Assembly: GCA_963735445.1 (NCBI GenBank)
Contig: CAVTLC010000044.1
Span: 93,815 to 157,814, forward strand
DNA: 64,000 bases
Direction of reading: 5' to 3'
Origin: AP-15 sp963735445
GTDB taxonomy: Bacteria > Pseudomonadota > Alphaproteobacteria > ATCC43930 > CGMCC-115725
Shown: one piece after another, positions 1 through 9,403 of the stretch
Position numbering within the stretch: position 1 is the first letter of the stretch
Layout: every line of letters starts with the position of its first letter
Translations under genes and position numbers: made by a program
Notes under the pieces: model-generated
Told to the model about the DNA's origin: nothing
Seen by the model: only the letters and a program-made list of their open reading frames with translations
Database searches by the model: none

Positions 1-690
1 AAGTCGGTCTATATACTCGATGACAGTGGCGCTTACGGTGTCGGGCTCGCCGACGCGTTTCAGGCGCAAGCCAAAAAACGCGACATCAATGTGCTCGGCC
101 GTGATCAGCTAAACCCGAAAGAAGCCGACTATACGACGACACTGACCAAGATAAAGTCGCTGAATCCTGAAGCGATCTATTATGGCGGAGTAGCGCAGGC
201 CGGCGTCAAGCTGATGAAGCAAGCTTACGACATCATCCCGAATGTAATCAAGGCCGGCGGTGACGGCGTTTATGGCGCCGAGATTCTGAAGGGTGCGAAT
301 TTCCCGGCGGCTCAGGGATGGTACGCGACAATAGCGGCGCCAAATGTGCTCGAAAATCCCGATGCCGCGCCGACTATCGAGCGGTTTGTCAAGAAATACG
401 GCCAGCAACCCGACAATTACTCGATCACCGCTTACGATGCAGCGCTTGTGATCATCGACGCGATCAAACGAGTTGCGGCTTCGGGCAAGGAAGTTACCCG
501 CGCTGCGGTACGCGACGCCATCCAGCAATCGCACGTGAAGACCTTACAGGGCGAGATCAGCTTTGACGCCAACGGCGATGTCGCAAACAAGGTGATCAGC
601 GTATTCCAGATCTCACGGAACAACAAATACCCGCTCGACGACGTTCTGCACCAATACAAGTATATGGGTGTCGCGCCGGCAAGCACTTGA
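1..690 (+). CDS. Branched-chain amino acid ABC transporter substrate-binding protein (5' truncated)
   Basis: The frame is open from base 1, so only the C-terminal 229 residues are present and the signal peptide lies outside the window. The text fits the Peripla_BP_6 (LivJ/LivK) family: an alternating alpha/beta fold with segments such as YTTTLTKIKSLNPEAIYYGG and a C-terminal region with YSITAYDAALVIIDAI. Such proteins capture branched-chain amino acids, or related amides and aromatic acids, in the periplasm. It is followed 51 bases later by livH on the same strand, so it is probably the first gene of the livJ-H-MG-F operon. The ligand cannot be read from the sequence. Confidence 0.88.
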   Translation, partial: KSVYILDDSGAYGVGLADAFQAQAKKRDINVLGRDQLNPKEADYTTTLTKIKSLNPEAIYYGGVAQAGVKLMKQAYDIIPNVIKAGGDGVYGAEILKGANFPAAQGWYATIAAPNVLENPDAAPTIERFVKKYGQQPDNYSITAYDAALVIIDAIKRVAASGKEVTRAAVRDAIQQSHVKTLQGEISFDANGDVANKVISVFQISRNNKYPLDDVLHQYKYMGVAPAST

Positions 691-741
691 ACGCAAACTA
701 CCCAAAGATGATCGCGTCATGAACCGGATCGCGGCAGCGCT

Positions 742-1671
742 ATGACCGACTCCGCAGTATTACTGCAGCAAGTCGTCAACGGGCTGAGCTTGGGCGCGAT
801 GTATGCGTTGCTAGCGCTCGGTTTTACGCTGGTCTATGGCATCCTCGAGCTGATCAACTTCGCCCACTTCAACGTCTTTATGGTGGCGTCTTTTATCGGC
901 ATGTGGGCGTTGCAGTTGCTCGGCATCTCGGGGCAGAGCCAAGTTCTGACCGGATTGGCGTTGGCCGGATCGCTGGGCTTTGCATTCATCGTGACGATGA
1001 CGGCGGCGGGCATTATCGGGGTCGTCATCGAGCGCCTGTCGCTGCGCCCACTGCGCGGCGTGCGCGGCACCGCCGCGATGATCACGACGATCGGCGTCTC
1101 CTACATCTTGTTTAACATTATCCTGCTGACCGTCGGCGCCGGCTCGCAGAACTACCCGAACCCGCTGCCGGTCATGCGTTGGCAACTCGGTGAGGTGGTG
1201 GTTCAGCTCAAGGAGCTGCTGATCTGGGGAACCTCTCTGGCATTGATGGTCGGCCTGCATCTCTTCGTCAATCGCACGCGCCTGGGGAAGGCGATGCGCG
1301 CCACGGCGCAAGATGCCGAGGCGGCGCGGATGATGGGGGTCAATGTCGACCGCGTGATCGTCACCGCCTTTTTCCTGGGCTCAGCGCTGGCGGGCGCGGC
1401 GGCGCTGATCTTTGGTCTTTATTACAACTACACCAGCTTCATCATCGGCTACTCGGCCGGGCTGCGCGCTTTCACAGCCGCCGTGCTCGGCGGCATCGGC
1501 AGCATTCCGGGTGCGATGGTCGGCGGCCTGTTGATCGGGCTGATCGAGACTTTGGGCGGTCAGCTGATCGCGGTGCGCTGGACCGATGTGATCATTTTCT
1601 CGATCCTTGTGCTTGTTCTCGTATTCGTCCCGGCCGGGCTCTTCGGCCGCGCCACACCGACCAAATCGTAA
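742..1671 (+). CDS. livH: Branched-chain amino acid ABC transporter permease LivH
   Basis: A 309-residue inner-membrane permease with about eight hydrophobic segments. The N-terminus carries the LivH hallmark NGLSLGAMYALLALGFTLVY, and the cytoplasmic coupling loop near residues 190-205 reads RATAQDAEAARMMGVN, the EAA-like contact site for the ATPases. Length matches the family (about 290-310). It sits between the binding protein and the livM-livG fusion, ending 1 base before the next start, so it is co-transcribed and forms the membrane channel with LivM. Confidence 0.92.
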   Translation: MTDSAVLLQQVVNGLSLGAMYALLALGFTLVYGILELINFAHFNVFMVASFIGMWALQLLGISGQSQVLTGLALAGSLGFAFIVTMTAAGIIGVVIERLSLRPLRGVRGTAAMITTIGVSYILFNIILLTVGAGSQNYPNPLPVMRWQLGEVVVQLKELLIWGTSLALMVGLHLFVNRTRLGKAMRATAQDAEAARMMGVNVDRVIVTAFFLGSALAGAAALIFGLYYNYTSFIIGYSAGLRAFTAAVLGGIGSIPGAMVGGLLIGLIETLGGQLIAVRWTDVIIFSILVLVLVFVPAGLFGRATPTKS

Positions 1672-1672
1672 A

Positions 1673-3740
1673 ATGGCGGAGGTGGACAAGCAGCCCGCCG
1701 CAACAAAAATCCTTCGGGCGGGGCCGCGGGCGCTAGCGACCGCCCTCCCAAGCTTCGCCGGCGTCTCGCCGCGAGCCCGGTCGCATGTCGCGATTTTCCT
1801 CGTGGCTGCTGCGGCTCTTCTGTTTCCGATTGTGCACGGCAACGATGCCGACATCGATTCTGCTGCAAATGCGCTCGCTTTCGCGGCGTTGGCGCTGGGC
1901 CTCAACATTGTCGTCGGATTTGCCGGCCTGCTCGATCTCGGCTACGCCGCTTTCTTCGCGATCGGCGCCTACGCCTATGGCGCCGCTGCCTCGTTCCAGC
2001 TGCAGCCGGAATGGTCGAGTTTTTGGGAGCCGTTTCGCTGGCTCGACCTCGTCGCCCGGATGCCCGGAGCGAGCGGCGGCGACGTGGTTCATTTTCAGGT
2101 GTCGTTCTGGCTGATGCTGCCGATCTCGGCGATCGATCGCCGCGTTTTTCGGAGTGCTGTTCGGCGCCCCAACCTTGCGGCTCAAAGGCGATTACCTGGC
2201 GATCGTCACTTTGGGTTTTGGCGAGATCGTGCCGATCGTCGCGCGCAACATCCCGAGCGTCACCAATGGTGCGATGGGGCTGAACGGGGTCGCCGCACCG
2301 CAGCTGTTCGGCTACACCTTCGGGGTCAGCGCCACACCCTACTATTATGTCGGCGTGGCGCTCGTGGCATTGCTGATCGTCACCAGCTTGCGGCTCAAGG
2401 ATTCACGCATCGGCCGCGCCTGGATGGCGATCCGCGAGGACGAGATCGCCGCCGCGGCAATGGGGGTAAACCGCGTCCGTTTCAAATTGCTGGCGTTTGC
2501 GATCGGCGCCGCCTTTGCCGGCGCTACCGGCACCCTTTATGTCGCGAAATTGCAGACCGCGACACCCGAGATGTTCATGTTCCCGGTCTCGGTCATGATC
2601 CTTGTCATGATCGTCTTCGGCGGGATCGGCAGCGTTTGGGGCGTCGTTGTCGGCGCCCTGATACTGCAGATGCTGCAATCATGGTTTTTGCAAGATCTGT
2701 CGCAATGGCTGCACGCGCTGGGCCGCCTGATCAATGTCGCGTGGCTACAACGGATCGAGTTGGCCTCGTCGATCGAGCTGATATTCGGGCTGATCCTGGT
2801 CTTTATGATGCTTTATCGCCGCGAAGGGTTGATCCCGGCGACCCGGCGAATGCCGGCGCTGAGCCTCGATCAGCAATCGGCGCAGGTGGAGCGCGGCGGC
2901 TTTCGCGCGCTGCAGGCTTTTGGCGGCGAAGACCGGGGCGGCGGCGAAGACCGGGGCCAAACCGGCCCGCTGCTCGACATTTCCGGTCTGACCGTCAGCT
3001 TTGGCGGGCTCGTCGCGTTGCGCGCGGCGGCGCTAACCGTGCCATATCATTCGGTAGTTGCGGTGATCGGGCCCAACGGCTCGGGTAAATCGACCCTGTT
3101 TAATGCGGTTACCGGGCTGGTTACGCCCGACAGCGGCTCGGTGCGGTTCGCCGGTCGGGAGATCGGCCGACTGCCGCCACATCGCGTGCTCGAAGCCGGC
3201 ATCGCCCGCACTTTTCAAAACATCCGTCTGTTCCCGAACCTGACGGTCCTCGAAAACGTGATGATCGGAATGCATGCGCGGCTCGATGCCGGACCGGCCG
3301 GCGCGTTGCTGCGATTGCCGCGCACCCGCCGCGAGGAGGAAGCGGCGCGCGAGCGTGCGCTCGAAATCCTGGCATTGTTCGGCAACCGGCTGCTGCCGCG
3401 CGCCGAGCACGTCGCCTCCAGCCTGTCCTATGCCAATCGGCGGCGCACCGAGATCGCCCGCGCGCTTGCCTCGCGGCCAAAGCTGTTGCTGCTCGACGAG
3501 CCGACCGCCGGCATGAACCCGGCGGAAACCCTGGAACTCGCCGAGCAGATCAAAAGCCTGCACCACTCCGGGCTGGCCATCGTGCTGATCGAGCACAAGC
3601 TCGACGTCGTCGTCAGTCTCGCTGACAATGTCGTCGTGCTCGACCATGGCGAGAAGATCGCCGAAGGGCCGCCCGACGTCGTGCGCCGCGACGAGGAAGT
3701 CATCCGCGCCTATCTCGGGCGCAGCGCGGCTGCGGCGTGA
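1673..3740 (+). CDS. livM: LivM-LivG fusion: permease plus ATPase of Liv ABC transporter (frameshifted as read)
   Basis: Two frames together encode one long protein of about 688 residues. Residues 1 to about 155 (from ATG 1673) form the LivM N-terminus. The frame then breaks at about 2134-2145, where GATC occurs twice in tandem (gcgatcgatcgcc). Removing one GATC, or one base, restores the LivM motif FGAPTLRLKGDYLAIVTLGF. LivM runs on without a stop, through a linker with a duplicated GGEDRG, into a LivG ATPase: Walker A GPNGSGKST near 3070, signature LSYANRRRTEIARAL near 3424, Walker B LLLLDEPTAG near 3484. Permease-ATPase fusions of this type are known in alphaproteobacteria. The LivG half is intact; whether the break is real or an assembly indel is open. 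Confidence 0.85.
2922..2957 (+). repeat. 18-bp tandem duplication in the LivM-LivG linker
   Basis: The unit ggcggcgaagaccggggc occurs twice head to tail at the junction between the permease and ATPase domains, encoding GGEDRG twice. The repeat keeps the frame and lengthens a flexible, charged, glycine-rich linker. Confidence 0.85.
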
Positions 3741-4465
3741 CCGCCCCGCTTCTCGAATTCAAGGCGGTCGACACTCATTACGGCGATCTCCATGTCCTGA
3801 AATCGGTCGATTACCGGATCGAGACCGGCGAGATCGTCTGCCTGCTAGGTGGCAACGCCTCGGGCAAGTCGACCACGATGAAGGCGATCATGGGGATCGT
3901 GCGGCCGAGCCGCGGCGAGGTTGTTTACGAGGGCCAATCGTTGAGCGGCATCAGCACCGCCGAGCGGGTGCGGCGCGGCATCGCTCCGGTGCTCGAAGCG
4001 CGGCGGTTATTCCCGCGCATGACAGTCTACGAGAACCTCGAAATGGGCGCCTACACGCGGCCGCGCGGCCCCGAATTCGCCGCCGACCTCGAACGCGTCT
4101 TCGCGCTGTTCCCGCGCGTTCAGGAGCGGCTACGCCAGCTTGCCGGCACCTTGTCGGGCGGCGAGCAGCAGATGGTCGCGATCGGCCGCGCGCTGATGGC
4201 GCATCCCAAGCTGTTATGCATGGACGAGCCGTCGATGGGGTTGTCGCCGGCCTATGTCGAGCAGGTCTTCGACATCATCCGCGAGATCAATCGGCAGGGC
4301 ACGACGATCTTTATGGTCGAGCAGAACGCCAACATGGCATTGTCGATCGCGAATCGCGCCTATGTCCTGCAGACGGGTCAGGTCGTGCTCAGCGGCCCCT
4401 CCGCCGAACTGCGCCAGAACGAACAAATCCGCCACGCCTATCTCGGCGAAATGACGGTGCAATGA
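3737..4465 (+). CDS. livF: Branched-chain amino acid ABC transporter ATP-binding protein LivF
   Basis: A 242-residue ABC ATPase starting at GTG 3737, which overlaps the TGA of the livM-livG gene (GTGA), a sign of translational coupling. Motifs: Walker A GGNASGKST (the usual GxNGxGKT carries Ala here), signature LSGGEQQMVAIGRAL, Walker B LLCMDEPSMG, and the switch segment VEQN. It energises transport together with the LivG domain. It is the last gene of the first Liv cluster; 147 non-coding bases follow. Confidence 0.92.
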   Translation: MTAPLLEFKAVDTHYGDLHVLKSVDYRIETGEIVCLLGGNASGKSTTMKAIMGIVRPSRGEVVYEGQSLSGISTAERVRRGIAPVLEARRLFPRMTVYENLEMGAYTRPRGPEFAADLERVFALFPRVQERLRQLAGTLSGGEQQMVAIGRALMAHPKLLCMDEPSMGLSPAYVEQVFDIIREINRQGTTIFMVEQNANMALSIANRAYVLQTGQVVLSGPSAELRQNEQIRHAYLGEMTVQ

Positions 4466-4612
4466 GCGAGGCTCAGTAGCCCCGCCAGCGCCCCAAGCTA
4501 TCAGCCAAAATTAGGTGCTTGATCCAAGTCAATTTGACGCCGGCGCGAATTCAATACCGTTTGCCGTCGGAAGCCCCGAGATCGTGACGGTGCGGGCTCC
4601 GACGGAGATCCT

Positions 4613-5272
4613 ATGGAACAAACGGTCTTTCGTGACCGAAGGGAAGCCGGGCGGCTTCTCGCCGCAAAGCTCTCTACCTATGCCGGCAAACCGGATATCG
4701 TTGTGCTTGGCTTACCGCGGGGCGGGGTGCCGGTCGCCTTCGAAGTGGCGCGGGCGTTGGCGGCGCCGCTCGACGTGTTCCTCGTCCGCAAGCTCGGCGT
4801 GCCCGGACATGAGGAGTTGGCGATGGGTGCGGTCGCCAGCGGCGGCGTGCTTGTTCTCAACGACGATGTGATCGCGAGGCTCGGTATCGCGCCGGAGGAG
4901 ATCGACGCCGTCGCGGCGAAGGAAACGGCTGAATTGGCACGCCGCGAGCAGCTCTACCGCAGCGGCCGAACCTCGCCCGAGTTCAGCGGCCGCACCGTGA
5001 TCCTGGTCGATGACGGGCTCGCGACCGGCGCCACGATGCGGGCGGCGATTACGGCGCTGCGTCAATCAGGTCCCGCGCGCATCGTTGTCGCGGTACCGAC
5101 CGCAGCACCCGACATTTGCGAGGAATTCAAGAAACAAGCCGATGAAATCGTTTGTTACATGACTCCCGCGCCGTTCCTTGCGGTCGGCCGCTGGTACGAA
5201 GATTTTGGGCAGACGACTGATGACGAGGTCTGCGCGCTGTTGGCGCAAGCGCAACCAGAAACCGCAACCTGA
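4613..5272 (+). CDS. Phosphoribosyltransferase family protein
   Basis: A 219-residue cytosolic protein of the type I phosphoribosyltransferase fold. The PRPP-binding loop is clear at residues 129-141 (VILVDDGLATGAT), preceded by LGLPRGGVPVAFEVA at residues 32-46. This subfamily is common in bacteria as a predicted phosphoribosyltransferase without an assigned base. The start ATG has an AGGAG-like site (cggagatc) just upstream. It stands alone between livF and a convergent MFS gene, so context gives no substrate. A salvage role is possible but is inference. Confidence 0.85.
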   Translation: MEQTVFRDRREAGRLLAAKLSTYAGKPDIVVLGLPRGGVPVAFEVARALAAPLDVFLVRKLGVPGHEELAMGAVASGGVLVLNDDVIARLGIAPEEIDAVAAKETAELARREQLYRSGRTSPEFSGRTVILVDDGLATGATMRAAITALRQSGPARIVVAVPTAAPDICEEFKKQADEIVCYMTPAPFLAVGRWYEDFGQTTDDEVCALLAQAQPETAT

Positions 5273-5309
5273 TCGCGGCGCTGAGGCATTACCCGTAAAC
5301 CTGCGGCCA

Positions 5310-6641
5310 CTACGCGGCAGCCGGGCGCGTTGCCAGCAGAAAAAAGAATTGGCCGAGAACAAGCCCAGCGAGCAAGACGCCTGCGGCGGCCAGTGCCGGG
5401 TTCGCCGGAATGAGCCCGACCGCCAGCGTGCACAGCGCCCCGTTAGCCATCTGCATAAAACCGTAAAGCCCGGAGGCGGCGCCGATCATATGCGGGTCGG
5501 TGCTGATCGCCGCGGTAATCGCGACCGGCGAGGCCGCACCCACACCGATCGAAAACAGGATCATCGGCGCCAGCACGGTTAAGACGGTGACGTGTCCGGT
5601 CACGGCGACGACAAAGAACAGGGCAGCGCCGGCGAGTGCCACCGCACTCGTTACCCGCAGCAGCAAGACCGGTCGCACACGCCGAACAAGGCGGCTGGCA
5701 CTGAAACTGCCGACCGGCACCCCGGCCATGACCACAAGATAGTAGAGCCCGATCTCGGCCGCCGGCCGATGCAGCATATCCGTGAAGATGAACGGAGAGG
5801 TGGTCAAATACGCAAAGAATGTCGTGCTGGTAAAAGCGCCGCCAAACATGTAGCCGCAGAATATTCGCGAACGCAGCAGTCTAATATAGCTGCCGAGCAT
5901 GCGTCCCGACCCGCGCGATGCCGCGGTCTCCGGCAACAAGAGGATAACGCCCGCCAGCGTGGCGGCGCCGAGCGCCACCAGCATGACAAAGATCGACCGC
6001 CAGCCAAACCAGGCGCCGAGAAATCCGCCAACCGCCGGGCCGACACCGGGTGCGAGGCTTTGCACCATTGTCAGCAAGGCCATGCGCGAGGTCGCTTCGC
6101 CCGGCCCGGCGCTGTCGCGCACGATGGCCCGGCCCAAGACCAACCCGCCGCAGCCGCCGACTGCCTGAACGACGCGCGCCATCAGCAACGTCCCGAGCGT
6201 CGCCGCCATGCCGGCGATGACGCCGGCCGCGATATAGAGCGCCAGCGAAACGATCAGGGTCGGCCGCCGGCCAAAGCGGTCGGAGATCGGCCCGTAAAGC
6301 AATTGTCCGCCGGCGATGCCGAACAGATAGAGCGTGATCGCCTGCTGGATTGCGCCGCGCGATACGCCGAGATCAACCGCGGCGAGCGGCAATACCGGGA
6401 TCAGAATGTGCATCGCCAACGTGCCGGTGGCGGTAACCGCAACCAGCAGCCCGAATGGCGCCCGGCCGCTGGCGAGCGCCGGCGCCGTAATCCAACTGAA
6501 CCAACCCGCCGCATAAAACCAGCTGGCGCGCCGTCCTGCGGCAGCAGACCTGCCCCCGCGCCAATGCTCGAACCCGCGCAACGCTCGACGGGTCGCATTG
6601 CGCCATAGCCTACGAGCCGTCAACTTCGATCGCGCCATCAC
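5310..6641 (-). CDS. Bcr/CflA-like MFS multidrug efflux transporter
   Basis: A 443-residue major facilitator with about 12 hydrophobic segments. The loop motif between TM2 and TM3 reads GPISDRFGRRP, and the block SRMALLTMVQSLAPGVGPAVGG is the motif C region of drug:H+ antiporters, typical of Bcr/CflA. The first 60 residues are basic and unlike the family, so the true start may be internal. It converges with the phosphoribosyltransferase gene and is divergent from the downstream kinase, separated by a few hundred bases. Substrate unknown. Confidence 0.82.
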   Translation of the reverse strand: MMARSKLTARRLWRNATRRALRGFEHWRGGRSAAAGRRASWFYAAGWFSWITAPALASGRAPFGLLVAVTATGTLAMHILIPVLPLAAVDLGVSRGAIQQAITLYLFGIAGGQLLYGPISDRFGRRPTLIVSLALYIAAGVIAGMAATLGTLLMARVVQAVGGCGGLVLGRAIVRDSAGPGEATSRMALLTMVQSLAPGVGPAVGGFLGAWFGWRSIFVMLVALGAATLAGVILLLPETAASRGSGRMLGSYIRLLRSRIFCGYMFGGAFTSTTFFAYLTTSPFIFTDMLHRPAAEIGLYYLVVMAGVPVGSFSASRLVRRVRPVLLLRVTSAVALAGAALFFVVAVTGHVTVLTVLAPMILFSIGVGAASPVAITAAISTDPHMIGAASGLYGFMQMANGALCTLAVGLIPANPALAAAGVLLAGLVLGQFFFLLATRPAAA

Positions 6642-6913
6642 TAAGATCGTATTTCAGGGCAAGCACCGTGCCAGAACCGTGTCGCAAGTTGGGCCGGAAT
6701 GTGGTCCTGCCAGCGGAACCAAACAGCCGTCCGTCAGTGTTACCGGCTGACTGTGTCGAAAGATGCTGCTGAAGATGCCGCCGTGACCTGAAAATGAAGC
6801 ACAGCTTCTCCGCGAAGCAAGATTCCAGCATAGATAACGAAGCTGGACATCAAGCCTGTTCCAATGTGTCCTACAGCCTGCTTCTGTACGGGAGCAGACA
6901 TCAACCGGGCGCG

Positions 6914-9328
6914 ATGACAAGCTTTAGCCCCACCGAGCCGCCTGAAGAGATGGCGCGTCGGCTCCGCGAGACGGACTGGTCGACGACATCGCTCGGTAGC
7001 CGGGCTAGTTGGCCGCAGAGCCTTAACGTCGCGGTCGCGATGATTATGGCCTCGGGTTTCCCGATGGCGATTCGCTGGGGTCCGGACCTTGTCGTGATTT
7101 ACAACGACGCCTATCGACCGATCCTCGGCGACAAGCACCCCGAAGCCTTTGGCCGGCCATTGCGCGAGGTGTGGTGGGAGATCTACCCAGAGCTCGGGCC
7201 GCTTAATGAAGCGATTTTACGGGGCGAGCGCGACGCTTTTTTTGCCGTGGATCACCCTTGGACCGTCCGCCGCCATGGCGCCGTGGTCGAGGATGCGCGC
7301 TTTACGATCAGCTATAGCCCGATCCCCGACGAAACCGCGCCACACGGCGTTGGCGGGATCCTGGCGACTTGCATCGAGACCACCGATCGCGTCCGCAAAG
7401 AAGAAGCCTTACGAGTTTTAAACGACCGGCTCGAAGCAGAAATCGCCGAACGCATACGTGAGCGCGACCGCATCTGGCAGGTCTCTGAGGACCTGCTCGG
7501 CGTCTCGAATTTCGAGGGCTATTTCACCAGTGTCAATCCGGCCTGGACCCGTCTGCTCGGCTGGAGCGAGGACGAGATCAAGCGGATGCATGTCAGCGAG
7601 CTGAGGCACCCGGACGACGAGGCGCATTCGACGGCCGGGCGGCGTCAGCTTGCCGAGGGTGCCTCAACGGTGCGGATGGAGAACCGCTTCCGGCACAAGG
7701 ATGGCTCGTGGCGATGGCTCAGCTGGACATTGGCGGCGGACAACGGGATTATCTATGTCATTGGCCGCCATATAACAAACGAGAAGGTAGCGCTCGAAGC
7801 GCTGCGCGAAAGCGAACGTCAATTCCGGCTATTTAGCGAGGCGGTCACCGATTACGCGCTGGTCCGGCTGGATCCGCAGGGGATTGTGGCGGGATGGAAC
7901 GCCGGCGCGCAGCGGATCAAAGGGTATGCCGAGCACGAAATCGTCGGCCAACCTTTCTCCTCCTTCTATACCGTCGCAGACCGCGCGGCCGGAATTCCCG
8001 AAAAAGCCCTAGCGACGGCCACCCAATCGGGAACCTGCATGGCCGAAGGCTGGCGGGTCCGCAAGGACGGCTCGCTGTTTTTTGCCAGCGTCGTCATCGA
8101 CGCGATCCGCGATGAGGACGGAACCCTGATCGGGTTCGCAAAAATCACCCGCGATATTACCGAGCGCCGCGAGGCCGAAGCGAAATTGCGGCGCGCCCAG
8201 GAGCAGCTGGCACAAGCCCAGACAATGGAGGCGCTGGGCCAGCTGACCGGCGGCATTGCGCACGATTTCAACAACATGATCATGGTGGTCAGCGGCAACG
8301 CGCATCTGCTTAAGGAGCGGGTCGGCGATGCCCGCAACCGGCGCGCGATCGAGGCGATCGAGAACGCCGCCGCGCGTGGTGAGACCCTGACCCGGCAGTT
8401 GTTGGCGTTCTCTCGCCGGCAGTCGCTGAACCCGACGGTGATCAGCCTGCGCCAGCGATTGGCGGCGTTCCGCGATCTTCTCGCCAGCTCCGCCCGCGGC
8501 GACATCGAGCTGGTCATCGATGTCGGGCGCAATGTTTGGCCGGTGGCTGTCGATGTCCACGAACTCGAACTCGCGTTGATCAATCTCGTCGTCAACGCGC
8601 GCGACGCGATGCCCGATGGCGGGATGATCACGATCGGCGCCAAAAACGTGCATTTGCAGGCGGATGATACCCCCGACCGGCTCAGCGGCGAATTTGTCGC
8701 TCTGACCGTTACCGATACCGGTTGCGGCATCGCTCCCGACATCCTGCCAAAGGTGTTCGAGCCGTTTTTTACGACAAAGCAGCTCGACAAGGGAACCGGA
8801 CTGGGCTTGTCGCAGGTCTATGGCCTGACGCGGCAATCGGGCGGGACGGTAACGATTGCCAGCGAAGTCAACCAAGGAACAACTGTGACAATTTATCTGC
8901 CACACAGCCGGCGCCCGCTTAGTGAAGAGCCATTGATCGACGGCAAGCCGCCGCGCGGCCGCGAGACGGTTCTCGTCGTCGAGGACAATCCCGAAGTACA
9001 GGAGGTCGCCGGGCTGCTATTGGATCAGCTCGGCTACCGCGTACTGCATGCCAATTCCGCCGCCGCGGCGCTCGAATTGCTCGGCTCGGGCGAGCGGATC
9101 GACCTGGTGTTCACCGATGTCGTGATGCCCGGGGAGATTGACGGGCTCGATCTCGCGCGCCGGCTCAAAGAGATGTATCCGGACATCGCCGTGTTGTTGA
9201 CCAGCGGCTACGCCAAAGCTTGGCATACGCTCGAAGCCGGCATGCCGATCGTCCGCAAACCCTATCAGCTGCAGACCCTCGCGCGCGCCATCCGCGAAGC
9301 CCTCGACAGCCAACCGATCTCCCCGTAA
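6914..9328 (+). CDS. PAS hybrid sensor histidine kinase with receiver domain
   Basis: A soluble hybrid kinase of 804 residues from ATG 6914; the frame is open from 6794, but the extra 40 residues do not resemble the family. Domain order: a PAS-like sensor containing FPMAIRWGPDLVVIYNDAYRP, a short coiled coil, two further PAS domains, a HisKA domain with the phospho-acceptor His in GGIAHDFNN, an ATPase domain (N box LVVNARDAMP, G1 TDTGCGI, F box FEPFFTTK, G2 GTGLGLS), and a receiver domain with VLVVEDN and FTDVVMPG. No membrane segment is seen, so it senses a cytoplasmic signal. The third PAS is closely similar to that of the kinase at 22.8-24.8 kb, so the two are paralogues. No output regulator is adjacent. 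Confidence 0.88.
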   Translation: MTSFSPTEPPEEMARRLRETDWSTTSLGSRASWPQSLNVAVAMIMASGFPMAIRWGPDLVVIYNDAYRPILGDKHPEAFGRPLREVWWEIYPELGPLNEAILRGERDAFFAVDHPWTVRRHGAVVEDARFTISYSPIPDETAPHGVGGILATCIETTDRVRKEEALRVLNDRLEAEIAERIRERDRIWQVSEDLLGVSNFEGYFTSVNPAWTRLLGWSEDEIKRMHVSELRHPDDEAHSTAGRRQLAEGASTVRMENRFRHKDGSWRWLSWTLAADNGIIYVIGRHITNEKVALEALRESERQFRLFSEAVTDYALVRLDPQGIVAGWNAGAQRIKGYAEHEIVGQPFSSFYTVADRAAGIPEKALATATQSGTCMAEGWRVRKDGSLFFASVVIDAIRDEDGTLIGFAKITRDITERREAEAKLRRAQEQLAQAQTMEALGQLTGGIAHDFNNMIMVVSGNAHLLKERVGDARNRRAIEAIENAAARGETLTRQLLAFSRRQSLNPTVISLRQRLAAFRDLLASSARGDIELVIDVGRNVWPVAVDVHELELALINLVVNARDAMPDGGMITIGAKNVHLQADDTPDRLSGEFVALTVTDTGCGIAPDILPKVFEPFFTTKQLDKGTGLGLSQVYGLTRQSGGTVTIASEVNQGTTVTIYLPHSRRPLSEEPLIDGKPPRGRETVLVVEDNPEVQEVAGLLLDQLGYRVLHANSAAAALELLGSGERIDLVFTDVVMPGEIDGLDLARRLKEMYPDIAVLLTSGYAKAWHTLEAGMPIVRKPYQLQTLARAIREALDSQPISP

Positions 9329-9403
9329 CTCGAAGGTGTCTGCGCTACTGAACCGATACGAAACGTCTACGCAGGTTGGCCACAAGGAGAAGGTGGGGCC
9401 CTC

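Noticed and set aside
5592..6608. A 338-codon plus-strand frame inside the MFS exporter gene
   Set aside because: It is a GC-rich antisense shadow rich in Arg, Gln and His, while the minus strand has clear MFS motifs.
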